Of a stretch of 64,000 bases of DNA, positions 1 through 8,526 are shown piece by piece. The DNA comes from Spirosoma panaciterrae DSM 21099 (GTDB taxonomy: Bacteria > Bacteroidota > Bacteroidia > Cytophagales > Spirosomataceae). Under the pieces are notes generated by a model. The model made no database searches, had not been told where the DNA came from, and saw nothing but the letters and a program-made list of their open reading frames with translations. Both the position numbers and the translations under genes were made by a program. Numbering within the stretch: position 1 is the first letter of the stretch; the number at the start of each line of letters is the position of its first letter. The stretch spans positions 62,001 to 126,000 of the forward strand of contig NZ_KB893217.1 in NCBI RefSeq assembly GCF_000374025.1, written 5' to 3'.

Positions 1-1475
1 AAGCTAAAGGCGCTACCTATGCCGATGTGCGCATTGGCCGCTACCTGAACCAGTTTGTGCTCACCCGCGAAAATAAGGTGCAGGGTATCATCAACGCCGA
101 ATCGTACGGTGTCGGGGTACGCGTCATTGCCAACGGCTGCTGGGGATTTGCCTCTGTGGGTGACGCCCGCGACGAATCGGTTGTGGCAAAAGCCGCCGAG
201 ACTGCCGTCAACATCGCCAAAGCCAACGCCCGGCTCCTTACCGAACCTGTCCAACTGGCTCCGCAAAAAGGCTTTGGGGAAGTAAGCTGGAAAGCCCCCA
301 TCAAACGCAATGCGTTCGAAGTGCCCGTTAAGGAAAAGGTCGATTTACTGCTGGCGGCCAACGCAGCGGCTATGCAGAACGGCGCCAACTTCGTCAACAA
401 TGTTCTGTTTCAGATCAACGAGCAGAAGTATTTTGCTTCGACCGATGGCACTTATGCCGATCAGGATATTCACCGTATTGGGCCAAACTTCACCGTTACG
501 GCTGTCGATCCTGCGAATGGACGCTTCTCAACGCGTAACTCCCTAAGTGCGCCTATGGGTATGGGGTATGACTACCTGCAAACCAATCCGGCCGATAAAG
601 TTACGGGCGTTACAACCCGCTATAACAAAGGTTACGACATGATGGAGGATATTGTCGCAGCCGCCAAGCAGGCCAAAGAGAAGGTATCGGCCAAGTCGGT
701 CGAAGCCGGTAAATACGATCTGATTCTCGATCCGTCGCACATGTGGCTGACCATTCACGAATCGGTGGGTCACCCCCTCGAACTCGACCGTGTGCTCGGT
801 TACGAAGCCAACTATGCGGGTACGTCGTTTGCGACTCTCGACAAATGGCAGACCAAGAACTTCAACTACGGCAGTAAAGAGGTTAACTTCTTTGCCGATA
901 AAATCCAGCCGGGTTCGTTAGGTGCCGTGGGCTGGGACGATGAAGGGGTAAAAACCAAGAAATGGGATCTGGTAAAAGACGGTATTCTGGTCAATTATCA
1001 GGCCATTCGCGATCAGGTGCATATCATTGGCGAGAAAGAATCGCAGGGTTGCTGCTATGCCGACAACTGGAGTTCAGTGCAGTTCCAACGGATGGCCAAC
1101 GTATCGCTGGCACCGGGCAAAACGCCACTGACCGTCGATCAGATGATCAAGGATGTCAAGAAAGGTATCTACATCATCGGTGATGGTTCCTTCTCAATTG
1201 ACCAGCAACGCTACAATTTCCAGTTTGGCGGGCAGTTGTTTTACGAAGTGAAAGATGGCCAGATTGTGGGTATGCTGAAAGACGTTGCTTATCAGGCCAA
1301 TACTCGCGAATTCTGGAACTCCTGCGTAGCCGTTTGTGATGAACGCGACTACCGCCTTGGCGGTGCCTTCAATGACGGTAAAGGCCAGCCACCGCAATCA
1401 AGCGCGGTTTCACACGGCAGTTCCACCGCCCGTTTCAACGGCGTCAACGTGATCAATACGGCAAGAAAAATTTAA
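1..1475 (+). CDS. tldD: TldD-type zinc metallopeptidase, copy 1 (5' end outside the window)
   Basis: The reading frame is already open at base 3 (AKGATYADVR), so the start lies to the left; a GTG at 27 is internal. Alignment with the two full copies downstream suggests about 60 residues are missing, including the export signal. The HExxxH motif (HESVGHPLELDR) is at 756-773. A Cys pair near the C-terminus (NSCVAVCDERDY) probably contains the third zinc ligand, as in known TldD enzymes. TldD family members act with TldE as a heterodimer that degrades or matures peptides such as microcin B17 and CcdA. The paired tldE follows about 100 bases downstream. The substrate is unknown. The C-terminal half is closer to copy 3 than to copy 2 (NDGKGQPPQSSAVSHGSS in copy 1, FDGKGQPPQSSAVSHGSS in copy 3). 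Confidence 0.93.
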   Translation, partial: AKGATYADVRIGRYLNQFVLTRENKVQGIINAESYGVGVRVIANGCWGFASVGDARDESVVAKAAETAVNIAKANARLLTEPVQLAPQKGFGEVSWKAPIKRNAFEVPVKEKVDLLLAANAAAMQNGANFVNNVLFQINEQKYFASTDGTYADQDIHRIGPNFTVTAVDPANGRFSTRNSLSAPMGMGYDYLQTNPADKVTGVTTRYNKGYDMMEDIVAAAKQAKEKVSAKSVEAGKYDLILDPSHMWLTIHESVGHPLELDRVLGYEANYAGTSFATLDKWQTKNFNYGSKEVNFFADKIQPGSLGAVGWDDEGVKTKKWDLVKDGILVNYQAIRDQVHIIGEKESQGCCYADNWSSVQFQRMANVSLAPGKTPLTVDQMIKDVKKGIYIIGDGSFSIDQQRYNFQFGGQLFYEVKDGQIVGMLKDVAYQANTREFWNSCVAVCDERDYRLGGAFNDGKGQPPQSSAVSHGSSTARFNGVNVINTARKI

Positions 1476-1480
1476 AAATC

Positions 1481-1564
1481 AGGAGTTAGGAGCGAGTAGT
1501 GAGAAGGGCTGGCGAAAGCCCAAAAGTATGCGTCAGCCCTTCTCACTACTCACTCCTAATTCCT
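1481..1564 (+). repeat. long intergenic hairpin between tldD-1 and tldE-1
   Basis: The 31-base arms are 1481-1511 and 1534-1564 with a 22-base loop. They pair along the full length with one A-C mismatch and one G-U wobble. The first arm is C-poor and made of repeated GAG/AGTAG-like words. There is no U-run after it, so it does not look like an intrinsic terminator. The right arm ends just before the tldE start, so it may influence mRNA stability or the translation ratio within the pair. That role is inference. Confidence 0.85.
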
Positions 1565-1574
1565 ACCTACCGAT

Positions 1575-2924
1575 ATGGCTATCTTAAGCAAAGACGAAGC
1601 AAAAAAAATAATCGACAAAGTCCTGTCGTATTCGAAGGCCGACGAAATGAGCGTTGGTCTGAATGGAAGCCGGACGGGCAACATTCGGTACGCTCGTAAC
1701 TCGGTATCGACCAGTGGCGAATCCGACAATCTAGGGCTATCGGTAACGGCCGTTTTCGGAAAACGGTCGGGTACGGCAACCATCAACGAGTTTGATGATG
1801 CCTCCCTGGAGAAAACCGTTCGTCGGGCGGAAGAGATCGCTCGGCTGGCTCCCGAAAATCCAGAATACATGCCCATGCTTGGGCCACAAACGTATCTGGA
1901 AACAGCTACCTACGCCGAAAGCACTGCCAAAATCAACCCTGAATTCCGGGCGCAGGCCGCTTTCGACAGCATCGATCCCTGCAAGAAAAAGAACCTGACG
2001 GCCGCCGGATATATGGAAGATAGCACCGGATTTTCGGCTATTGGCAACAGCAAAGGATTGTTCGGCTATAACAAATCTACGAACGTTGATTTCTCGATCA
2101 CCGTTCGTACCGCCGATGGTACGGGTTCTGGCTATGCCAATCCAGACGTAACCGATATCAGCAAGCTTAGCACCAAAGCGTCTACCGAAATTGCTATGCA
2201 AAAAGCACTGGCCTCGGTCAACGCCAAGGCGCTTGAACCCGGTAAATACACCGTGATTCTGGAGCCAACGGCGTCCGTCGAACTATTGCAAAACATGATG
2301 CGCAGCATTGACGCCCGCAGTGCTGATGAAGGGCGTTCGTTCATGAGCAAAAAAGGGGGCGGTACACGGCTGGGCGAAAAACTATTCGATGAGCGCGTAA
2401 CCATTATCACCGATCCGATGAATGCCGACTTGCCGCTATCCCCATTTGGTGGGGGCGGTGGTGGCCGCTTCGGTGGAGGGGGCGGAGAAGGCATCCCACA
2501 GGAGAAACGTACCTGGATAGAAAACGGAGTTGTCAAAAATCTGGCGTATTCGCGCTTTTGGGCTGAGAAAAAAGGTGTCAAGCCCGTTCCAGGCCCCAGC
2601 GGCTTTATTATGATGGGTGGCACTCAATCCCTGGCCGACCTGATCAAAAGCACCGATAAGGGTATTCTGGTCACTCGATTCTGGTACATCCGCGCCGTTG
2701 ACCCGCAAACGCAACTCTATACGGGCCTTACCCGCGACGGGACGTTCTATATCGAAAACGGTCAGATCAAATTTCCGGTCAAAAACTTCCGGTTCAACGA
2801 AAGTCCGGTCATTATGCTGAACAACGTTGAAGCGCTTGGTAAACCCGTTCGGGCGGGCGGCAATCTGATTCCGCCGATGAAGATTCGGGACTTTACGTTC
2901 ACCAGCTTGTCGGACGCTGTATAG
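1575..2924 (+). CDS. tldE: TldE/PmbA-type partner protein, copy 1
   Basis: 449 residues, starting MAILSKDEAKKIIDKVL. It has no signal peptide and no HExxxH, as expected for TldE (PmbA), the non-catalytic half of the TldD-TldE heterodimer. Family-like segments are VRRAEEIARLAPENPEY near residue 75, EPGKYTVILEPTA near 217, and the conserved end LTRDGTFYIENG followed by FRFNESPVIMLNNVEALG. Copy 1 has an unusual Gly-rich loop (about residues 290-306, DNA 2441-2493) where copies 2 and 3 carry other sequences. It forms an operon-like pair with the upstream tldD. The start is supported by the same MAI- beginning in all three copies. Confidence 0.93.
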   Translation: MAILSKDEAKKIIDKVLSYSKADEMSVGLNGSRTGNIRYARNSVSTSGESDNLGLSVTAVFGKRSGTATINEFDDASLEKTVRRAEEIARLAPENPEYMPMLGPQTYLETATYAESTAKINPEFRAQAAFDSIDPCKKKNLTAAGYMEDSTGFSAIGNSKGLFGYNKSTNVDFSITVRTADGTGSGYANPDVTDISKLSTKASTEIAMQKALASVNAKALEPGKYTVILEPTASVELLQNMMRSIDARSADEGRSFMSKKGGGTRLGEKLFDERVTIITDPMNADLPLSPFGGGGGGRFGGGGGEGIPQEKRTWIENGVVKNLAYSRFWAEKKGVKPVPGPSGFIMMGGTQSLADLIKSTDKGILVTRFWYIRAVDPQTQLYTGLTRDGTFYIENGQIKFPVKNFRFNESPVIMLNNVEALGKPVRAGGNLIPPMKIRDFTFTSLSDAV

Positions 2925-2947
2925 ACCGCTCCATCATGCCTGTTTTT

Positions 2948-2982
2948 AAAAGCCATTAGCCTTCCGGTTAGTGGCTTTTTTT
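2948..2982 (+). terminator. intrinsic terminator after tldE-1
   Basis: Arms 2948-2961 and 2965-2978 pair over 14 bases with two wobbles and a 3-base loop. A T-run follows (2975-2982). It lies 24 bases after the tldE-1 stop and separates pair 1 from pair 2. Confidence 0.85.
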
Positions 2983-3265
2983 ATGCGCACAAGCCTTTTG
3001 ACAGGTGCCTGAAATCCGTTCCAAAGTCATACCCATAGTGACACCTAAACATTCCCATTATTTATTTCTATATTTTTAACTATTTCAAATAATTATTCTT
3101 CAATTTTTAATAATCATAAAATTATTTTTCAATATTAACTTGATTACCAGATCAATATTCTTCAATTTTCTGATACAATTAAGCCTGAATAAAGGTTTAT
3201 TGTTTTCCATACCTTTCCTGAACTGTCTACTTCATCTCACTCAATCAACATAGGAGGAATACAAT
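2983..3265 (+). promoter_or_regulatory. AT-rich leader of tldD-2
   Basis: Gap of about 280 bases with no credible ORF. Roughly 3050-3220 is strikingly AT-rich compared with the flanking genes. No good TTG-N20-TAnnTTTG promoter could be read; TACCTTTC near 3210 is only a partial -7 match. A strong ribosome binding site (AGGAGG, from 3253) sits directly before the TTG start at 3266 and decides that start. Confidence 0.5.
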
Positions 3266-4906
3266 TTGAATCGTCGAGACTTTACTCAGACACTAGGTAT
3301 GGGAGCCGCCGGGTTACTGCTGCCCAAAATGCCCGCGCTGGCCCGTACCGTTACTGCCGAGGAATTGCTGGAACCCGGTCTGGATCTGCCTATAAAAAAG
3401 AGATTGGCTGATGCAGCCTTGAATGCCGCCACCGCTAAGGGCGCAACCTACGCGGATGTACGCATTGGCCGCTACCTGAATCAATACGTTATGACGCGCG
3501 AAAACCGGGTCCAGAACATTATCAACACCGAGTCGTTTGGTGTTGGTGTCCGGGTGATTGCCAATGGTTGCTGGGGGTTTGCAGCCATTGGCGACACCCA
3601 AAGCGAAGAGGATGTAGCACGAACGGCCGAGAAAGCCGTTTTATTCGCTAAAGCGCATGCCCGGTTACTCAAAAAACCCGTGCAGCTGGCCCCGCAGAAA
3701 GGCTTTGGTGAAGTAAGCTGGAAGACAAAAGTTGATAAGCATTCATTTGAAGTTCCCGTTAAGGAGAAGGTCGACCTGTTGCTGACAGCGAATGACATTG
3801 CGCTGAAAAATGGGGCCAACTTCGTCAACAACACCCTGTTCATGATCAATGAACAGAAGTATTTTGCCTCCACCGATGGCTCCTACATCGATCAGGATGT
3901 TCACCGGATATGGCCCAATTTCACCGTTACGGCCGTTGACAAGGCAAGCGGTCTGATGGCTACCCGCGACTCGCTCAGTGCACCAATGGGGCGGAGTTAC
4001 GATTACCTGCAAACCAATCCGGCCGATAAACTGACGGGTGTTACGACCCGCTACAACCAGGGCTACGATATGCTGGAAGATGCAGAAGCCGCTGCCAAAC
4101 AGGCCCGTCTGAAATTGAAAGCCAAATCGGTCGAAGCGGGTAAATGGGACTTAGTACTCGATCCTTCACACACCTACTTAACTATTCACGAATCGGTGGG
4201 TCACGCTACAGAGCTGGATCGGGTGCTGGGCTACGAAGCCAATCTGGCCGGAACATCCTTTGCCACCATCGACAAATGGCAGTCGAAGAAATTCAACTAC
4301 GGCAGCAACGTGGTCAACTTCTTTGCCGATAAAACTCAACCCGGTTCCCTAGGCGACGTAGGCTGGGACGATGAAGGGGTAAAAACCAAACGGTGGGATC
4401 TGATTAAAGATGGGATTCTAGTGAACTATCAGGCCATTCGCGATCAGGTACATATGCTGGGAGAAGCCGAATCGCAGGGTTGCTGTTATGCTGACAGCTG
4501 GAGTACCGTACAGTTTCAACGGATGGCCAATGTGTCACTGGCTCCGGGCAAAGAGCGGCTCACGGTCGATGAGATGATTCGGGATGTGAAGAAAGGCATC
4601 TATATCATCGGCGACGGCTCCTACTCCATCGATCAGCAGCGATATAACTTCCAGTTTGGCGGTCAGTTGTTCTACGAAATCAGAGACGGCCAGATCGTTG
4701 GTATGCTGCGGGACGTAGCCTATCAATCCAATACCCAGGAATTCTGGAACTCCTGCGTGAAGGTGTGTGACGAACGCGACTATCGGATGGGAGGCACGTT
4801 CTTCGATGGCAAAGGGCAACCTGCCCAGATCAATTCGGTCTCGCACGGCAGTTCTACCGCCCGTTTCAACGGCGTCAACGTACTCAATACCGGACGGAAA
4901 ATATAA
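3266..4906 (+). CDS. tldD: TldD-type zinc metallopeptidase with Tat-like signal, copy 2
   Basis: 546 residues from a TTG start preceded by AGGAGG. The N-terminus (MNRRDFTQTLGMG, then a short hydrophobic stretch ending ALA near residue 26) has the twin-arginine pattern of Tat signals. The mature part is a TldD peptidase with HExxxH at H308-E309-H313 and a Cys pair near residues 497 and 501, likely containing the third zinc ligand. Just after the motif copy 2 reads HATELDR where copies 1 and 3 read HPLELDR, so its substrate pocket may differ. The paired tldE follows. Family knowledge gives peptidase activity with TldE; export across the inner membrane is inferred from the signal. Confidence 0.93.
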   Translation: MNRRDFTQTLGMGAAGLLLPKMPALARTVTAEELLEPGLDLPIKKRLADAALNAATAKGATYADVRIGRYLNQYVMTRENRVQNIINTESFGVGVRVIANGCWGFAAIGDTQSEEDVARTAEKAVLFAKAHARLLKKPVQLAPQKGFGEVSWKTKVDKHSFEVPVKEKVDLLLTANDIALKNGANFVNNTLFMINEQKYFASTDGSYIDQDVHRIWPNFTVTAVDKASGLMATRDSLSAPMGRSYDYLQTNPADKLTGVTTRYNQGYDMLEDAEAAAKQARLKLKAKSVEAGKWDLVLDPSHTYLTIHESVGHATELDRVLGYEANLAGTSFATIDKWQSKKFNYGSNVVNFFADKTQPGSLGDVGWDDEGVKTKRWDLIKDGILVNYQAIRDQVHMLGEAESQGCCYADSWSTVQFQRMANVSLAPGKERLTVDEMIRDVKKGIYIIGDGSYSIDQQRYNFQFGGQLFYEIRDGQIVGMLRDVAYQSNTQEFWNSCVKVCDERDYRMGGTFFDGKGQPAQINSVSHGSSTARFNGVNVLNTGRKI

Positions 4907-4913
4907 ATGGTGA

Positions 4914-4973
4914 TTGAGTGATTGAGCGATTGGGTGATTATACGCTCAACCACTCAACCGCTCAATCACTCAA
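4914..4973 (+). repeat. long intergenic hairpin between tldD-2 and tldE-2
   Basis: The 23-base arms are 4914-4936 and 4951-4973 with a 14-base loop. There is one A-C mismatch and one G-U wobble. The first arm is built from repeated TGATTGAG-like words and has a single C. It sits where the 1481-1564 hairpin sits in pair 1, but with a different sequence. No U-run follows. Confidence 0.83.
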
Positions 4974-4990
4974 GTATTCTAAAAGAAACT

Positions 4991-6355
4991 ATGGCCATCA
5001 TATCGCAGGAAGAAGCAAAGAAAATTCTGGAAAAGGTATTGACGTTTTCCAAAGCCGATGAAATGAGTGTTAGCCTCAGTGGAGGCCGGACCAGTAATAT
5101 CCGGTATGCGCTCAACAGCGTTTCGTCGGGTGGAGAGGCTGACAATATGTCGCTCCTGATCACGGCTGGAATTGGAAAACGGATGGGTTCAGCCACCGTC
5201 AATGAATTCAACGATAAGGCTATTGAACGGACTGTTCGACGAGCAGAAGAAATCGCCCGACTGGCTCCCGAAAACCCGGAATATATGCCCATGATTGGGC
5301 CTCAGACTTACCTCGAAACACCCATGTACGCCGATACTACGGCCCAAATGGATGCCGCAACTAGGGCTCAGGTTGCCTTCGATAGCGTAGACGCCTGTGA
5401 GCAGAAAAATCTCAGTGCTGCCGGGTTTTTACAGGATACTACTGGTTTTTCAGCCATTGCCAACAGCAAAGGGCTATTTGGATACAACAAAGCCACCTCC
5501 GTTGATTTCTCAGTTACGGTACGCACGGCCGATAGTACCGGCTCCGGCTACGTAAACCGCGATTTCAATGACATAAGCAAGCTAAAAACACGGGCCGTTA
5601 CGGGTATTGCCATGCAGAAGGCACTGGCCTCAACGAACGCCCGCACTCTGGAACCCGGCAAATACACAGTTATTCTGGAGCCGACAGCCATGGGCACGCT
5701 TTTACAAAGCATGATGTCGGGCATGGACGCTCGTCTGGCCGATGAAGGGCGGAGTTTTCTGAGCCGAAAAGGGGGCGGTACTCGCCTGGGCGAAAAGCTC
5801 ATCGACGAACGTATCACCATCTACTCCGACCCCATGAACCCAGAAGCCCCCAGCGAACCGTTTGCCAGTGAAGGCCGCAACCGTACAGGCTCTTTCCTCG
5901 GCGGAGGTGTCGTTGGCGACGGGCGCCCACAGGAGAAACTCACCTGGTTCGAGAATGGGGTTGTTAAAAACATGAGCTATTCGCGCTTCTGGGCAGCCCA
6001 GAAAGGCGTTAAAGCAGTGCCGCCCCCCACGGGCTTTATCATGGCGGGGGGCAATCAATCCCTGGCCGACCTGATCAAAAGCACCGACAAAGGCATTCTG
6101 GTCACGCGGCTCTGGTATGTTCGGATGGTGGATCCCAAAACCCTATTGCAAACGGGCCTTACCCGCGATGGGACATTCTATATCGAAAACGGGCAGATCA
6201 AATTTCCGGTCAAAAATTTCCGATTCAATGAAAGCGCAGTTATTGTACTCAACAATGTAGAAGCGCTGGGAACTCCTATGCGGGTCAATGGGAATCTGAT
6301 TCCGCCGGTAAAAGCCCGCGACTTTACGTTCACCAGTCTATCCGACGCCATCTAA
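4991..6355 (+). CDS. tldE: TldE/PmbA-type partner protein, copy 2
   Basis: About 454 residues from ATG 4991 (MAIISQEEAKKILEKVL). An upstream in-frame ATG-less extension to 4922 is possible on paper, but it would be encoded by the hairpin, and the other two copies start at the equivalent MAI. No signal peptide and no zinc motif, so it is the TldE half of the pair. It shares VRRAEEIARLAPENPEY and LTRDGTFYIENG with the other copies. At the variable loop it carries EGRNRTGSFLGGG instead of the poly-Gly run of copy 1. It forms an operon-like pair with tldD-2. Confidence 0.92.
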   Translation: MAIISQEEAKKILEKVLTFSKADEMSVSLSGGRTSNIRYALNSVSSGGEADNMSLLITAGIGKRMGSATVNEFNDKAIERTVRRAEEIARLAPENPEYMPMIGPQTYLETPMYADTTAQMDAATRAQVAFDSVDACEQKNLSAAGFLQDTTGFSAIANSKGLFGYNKATSVDFSVTVRTADSTGSGYVNRDFNDISKLKTRAVTGIAMQKALASTNARTLEPGKYTVILEPTAMGTLLQSMMSGMDARLADEGRSFLSRKGGGTRLGEKLIDERITIYSDPMNPEAPSEPFASEGRNRTGSFLGGGVVGDGRPQEKLTWFENGVVKNMSYSRFWAAQKGVKAVPPPTGFIMAGGNQSLADLIKSTDKGILVTRLWYVRMVDPKTLLQTGLTRDGTFYIENGQIKFPVKNFRFNESAVIVLNNVEALGTPMRVNGNLIPPVKARDFTFTSLSDAI

Positions 6356-6390
6356 GATCGGGTCATTTGTCTGTTCAGGTAATAGATTCA

Positions 6391-6418
6391 CAGGAGCTGT
6401 ATGACCATACAGCTCCTG
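6391..6418 (+). terminator. hairpin terminator after tldE-2
   Basis: A perfect 13-base stem (6391-6403 with 6406-6418) and a 2-base loop lie 35 bases after the tldE-2 stop. Only a short T-stretch follows (TATGTTT), so termination strength is uncertain. Confidence 0.7.
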
Positions 6419-6649
6419 TATGTTTAGGGCCAGGCAGAAAATCAACTGCCGTTCAACCAACTCATCAACCATCCAAACATTTAATCCAAGCATCATTTCC
6501 TGATTTGGTTTTTATTCGCAAAAAGCCAATAAGCGTTGGCTATCGGTGTAGTTGATACATTAAAAATTCCAACTTTTAGCGTTCAATCTGTAACTTGGCA
6601 TAGTTTTAACTACACTTCAATTCATTCAATAAAATAGGAGAACCAAATC
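6419..6649 (+). promoter_or_regulatory. leader of tldD-3
   Basis: Non-coding gap before the third pair. No convincing -33/-7 promoter was found; TAACTTGG near 6590 is a weak -7 candidate. AGGAG at 6636-6640 precedes the TTG start at 6650, the same arrangement as at tldD-2. A possible 62-codon ORF from 6367 runs through the terminator hairpin and was rejected. Confidence 0.45.
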
Positions 6650-8290
6650 TTGAATCGTCGCGATTTCAATCAACTGCTGGGCATGGGAACCGCTGGTATC
6701 CTGTTGCCTGCACTGCCTGCCTTTTCCCGACCAGTTAGCCCTGAGATGCTACTGGAACCCGGTCTGGATGTAGCCACCAAAAAACGTCTGGCCGACGCAG
6801 CCATGAATGCGGCCAAAAGCAAAGGTGCTTCGTACACCGATGTTCGGATTGGCCGGTATCTGAATCAGTTTGTCGTTACCCGCGAAGACAAAGTCGAGAA
6901 CATTGTCAACACCGAATCCTATGGCGTTGGCGTTCGGGTTATTGCCGACGGTTGCTGGGGATTTGCCGCCGTAGTCGATGCCAAAAGCGAGGCTGATATG
7001 GCTAAAGCGGCTGAAAAAGCGGTTGCCATTGCCAAAGCCAATGCGAAACTGATGAAACAGCCCGTTCAGCTAGCCCCGCAGAAAGGCTATGGCGAAGTGA
7101 ACTGGAAAGCGCCCATTCAAAAGAACGCGTTTGAAGTACCCATCAAAGAAAAAGTCGACTTGTTGATGGAGGTCAATGGTGCAGCTATGAAGAATGGGGC
7201 CAACTTCGTCAACTCCGTGCTGTTCATGGTGAACGAGCAGAAGTATTTTGCTTCGACCGATGGCACCTACGCCGATCAGGACATCCACCGCATCTGGCCT
7301 ATTTTCAACGTTACCTCCATTGATGCCAAGTCGGGCAAATTTGAAACCCGCAACGCTTTGAGTGCTCCGGTTGGCATGGGGTATGAATACCTGCAAACCA
7401 ATCCGGCCGATAAAGTTACAGGCATTACGACCCGCTACAACAAAGGCTACGACATGCTCGAAGATGTCATTGCCGCTGCCAAACAGGCTAAAGCCAAACA
7501 CACCGCCAAGTCAGTCGAAGCCGGTAAGTATGATCTGGTACTCGACCCGTCGCACTTGTGGCTAACCATTCACGAATCGGTGGGCCACCCCCTCGAACTC
7601 GACCGTGTGCTCGGCTATGAAGCTAATTTTGCCGGAACCAGCTTTGCTACGCTCGACAAATGGCAGTCAAAAAGCTTCAACTACGGCAGTAAGCAAGTCA
7701 ATTTCTTTGCCGATAAAACACAGGTTGGTTCGCTGGGCGCCGTTGGTTATGATGATGAAGGCGTACAAACTAAAAAATGGGACCTAGTGAAAGATGGTGT
7801 CCTGGTCAACTACCAGGCCATTCGCGATCAGGTACATATCATTGGTGAGAACGAATCGCAGGGATGCTGCTACGCCGATAGCTGGAGTTCAGTTCAGTTC
7901 CAACGGATGGCTAATGTATCGCTGGCGGCTGGCAAAACACCCTTGTCCGTGCAGGAAATGATTAAGGATGTGAAAAAAGGCATTTACATCATTGGCGATG
8001 GCTCCTTCTCGATTGATCAGCAACGCTACAATTTCCAGTTTGGAGGTCAGCTCTACTACGAAATCAAAGACGGACAGATTGCAGGTATGCTGAAAGACGT
8101 TGCCTATCAGTCGAACACCCAGGAATTCTGGAACTCCTGCGTAGCCGTTTGCGATGAGAAAGATTACCGCTTAGGCGGTTCCTTCTTCGATGGTAAAGGC
8201 CAGCCTCCCCAATCGAGCGCGGTTTCGCACGGCAGTTCCACCGCCCGTTTCAATGGTGTTAATGTGATCAATACGGCAAGAAAGATATAG
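6650..8290 (+). CDS. tldD: TldD-type zinc metallopeptidase with Tat-like signal, copy 3
   Basis: 546 residues from a TTG start with AGGAG upstream. The N-terminus (MNRRDFNQLLGMGTAG) again has a twin-arginine motif and a hydrophobic stretch, ending near ALPAFS. HExxxH is at H308-E309-H313, followed by PLELDRVLGYEA. C497 and C501 are candidates for the third metal ligand. It is the same length as copy 2 and very similar throughout, so these are tandem duplicates. Its tldE partner lies 650 bases downstream rather than next door, because a toxin-antitoxin module occupies the spacer. Confidence 0.93.
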   Translation: MNRRDFNQLLGMGTAGILLPALPAFSRPVSPEMLLEPGLDVATKKRLADAAMNAAKSKGASYTDVRIGRYLNQFVVTREDKVENIVNTESYGVGVRVIADGCWGFAAVVDAKSEADMAKAAEKAVAIAKANAKLMKQPVQLAPQKGYGEVNWKAPIQKNAFEVPIKEKVDLLMEVNGAAMKNGANFVNSVLFMVNEQKYFASTDGTYADQDIHRIWPIFNVTSIDAKSGKFETRNALSAPVGMGYEYLQTNPADKVTGITTRYNKGYDMLEDVIAAAKQAKAKHTAKSVEAGKYDLVLDPSHLWLTIHESVGHPLELDRVLGYEANFAGTSFATLDKWQSKSFNYGSKQVNFFADKTQVGSLGAVGYDDEGVQTKKWDLVKDGVLVNYQAIRDQVHIIGENESQGCCYADSWSSVQFQRMANVSLAAGKTPLSVQEMIKDVKKGIYIIGDGSFSIDQQRYNFQFGGQLYYEIKDGQIAGMLKDVAYQSNTQEFWNSCVAVCDEKDYRLGGSFFDGKGQPPQSSAVSHGSSTARFNGVNVINTARKI

Positions 8291-8298
8291 GTACTGAT

Positions 8299-8526
8299 AT
8301 GATGTTCTCACACAAAAGTTTGAGTAACCTACAGCTCGAGTTGTTAAAACTCTATGCCAATGACTTACCCGATGAGCAGCTGAACGACATTAAATTTCTA
8401 TTAGCTCAGTATTTCGCCCAAAAAGCAACAGAGGCTATGGATAAACAATGGAACGAGCGTGGCTTAACCGAGCAGGATATGATTAATTGGACTCATGAAC
8501 ACAACCGTTCTTCCCATCGTTCTTGA
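8299..8526 (+). CDS. probable antitoxin of the PIN toxin module
   Basis: 75 residues, beginning 8 bases after the tldD-3 stop. The N-terminal half is helical and Leu-rich (LQLELLKLYANDLPDEQL) and the C-terminal half is charged, ending in a WTHEHNRSSH tail. It overlaps the start of the PIN toxin gene by 32 bases, the coupled order usual for antitoxin then toxin. I do not recognise a DNA-binding fold with certainty, so the antitoxin role rests on position and size. The DNA is more AT-rich than that of the tld genes. Confidence 0.7.
   Translation: MMFSHKSLSNLQLELLKLYANDLPDEQLNDIKFLLAQYFAQKATEAMDKQWNERGLTEQDMINWTHEHNRSSHRS

Noticed and set aside
2132-2623. 163-codon antisense ORF over tldE-1
   Set aside because: It is the complement of a conserved coding region, with poly-Pro from the Gly-rich loop.
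4922-4990. N-terminal extension of tldE-2
   Set aside because: It is encoded by the intergenic hairpin and absent in the other copies, all of which start MAI-.
6367-6555. 62-codon ORF between tldE-2 and tldD-3
   Set aside because: It starts at TTG with no ribosome site and reads through the terminator hairpin; composition is not protein-like.
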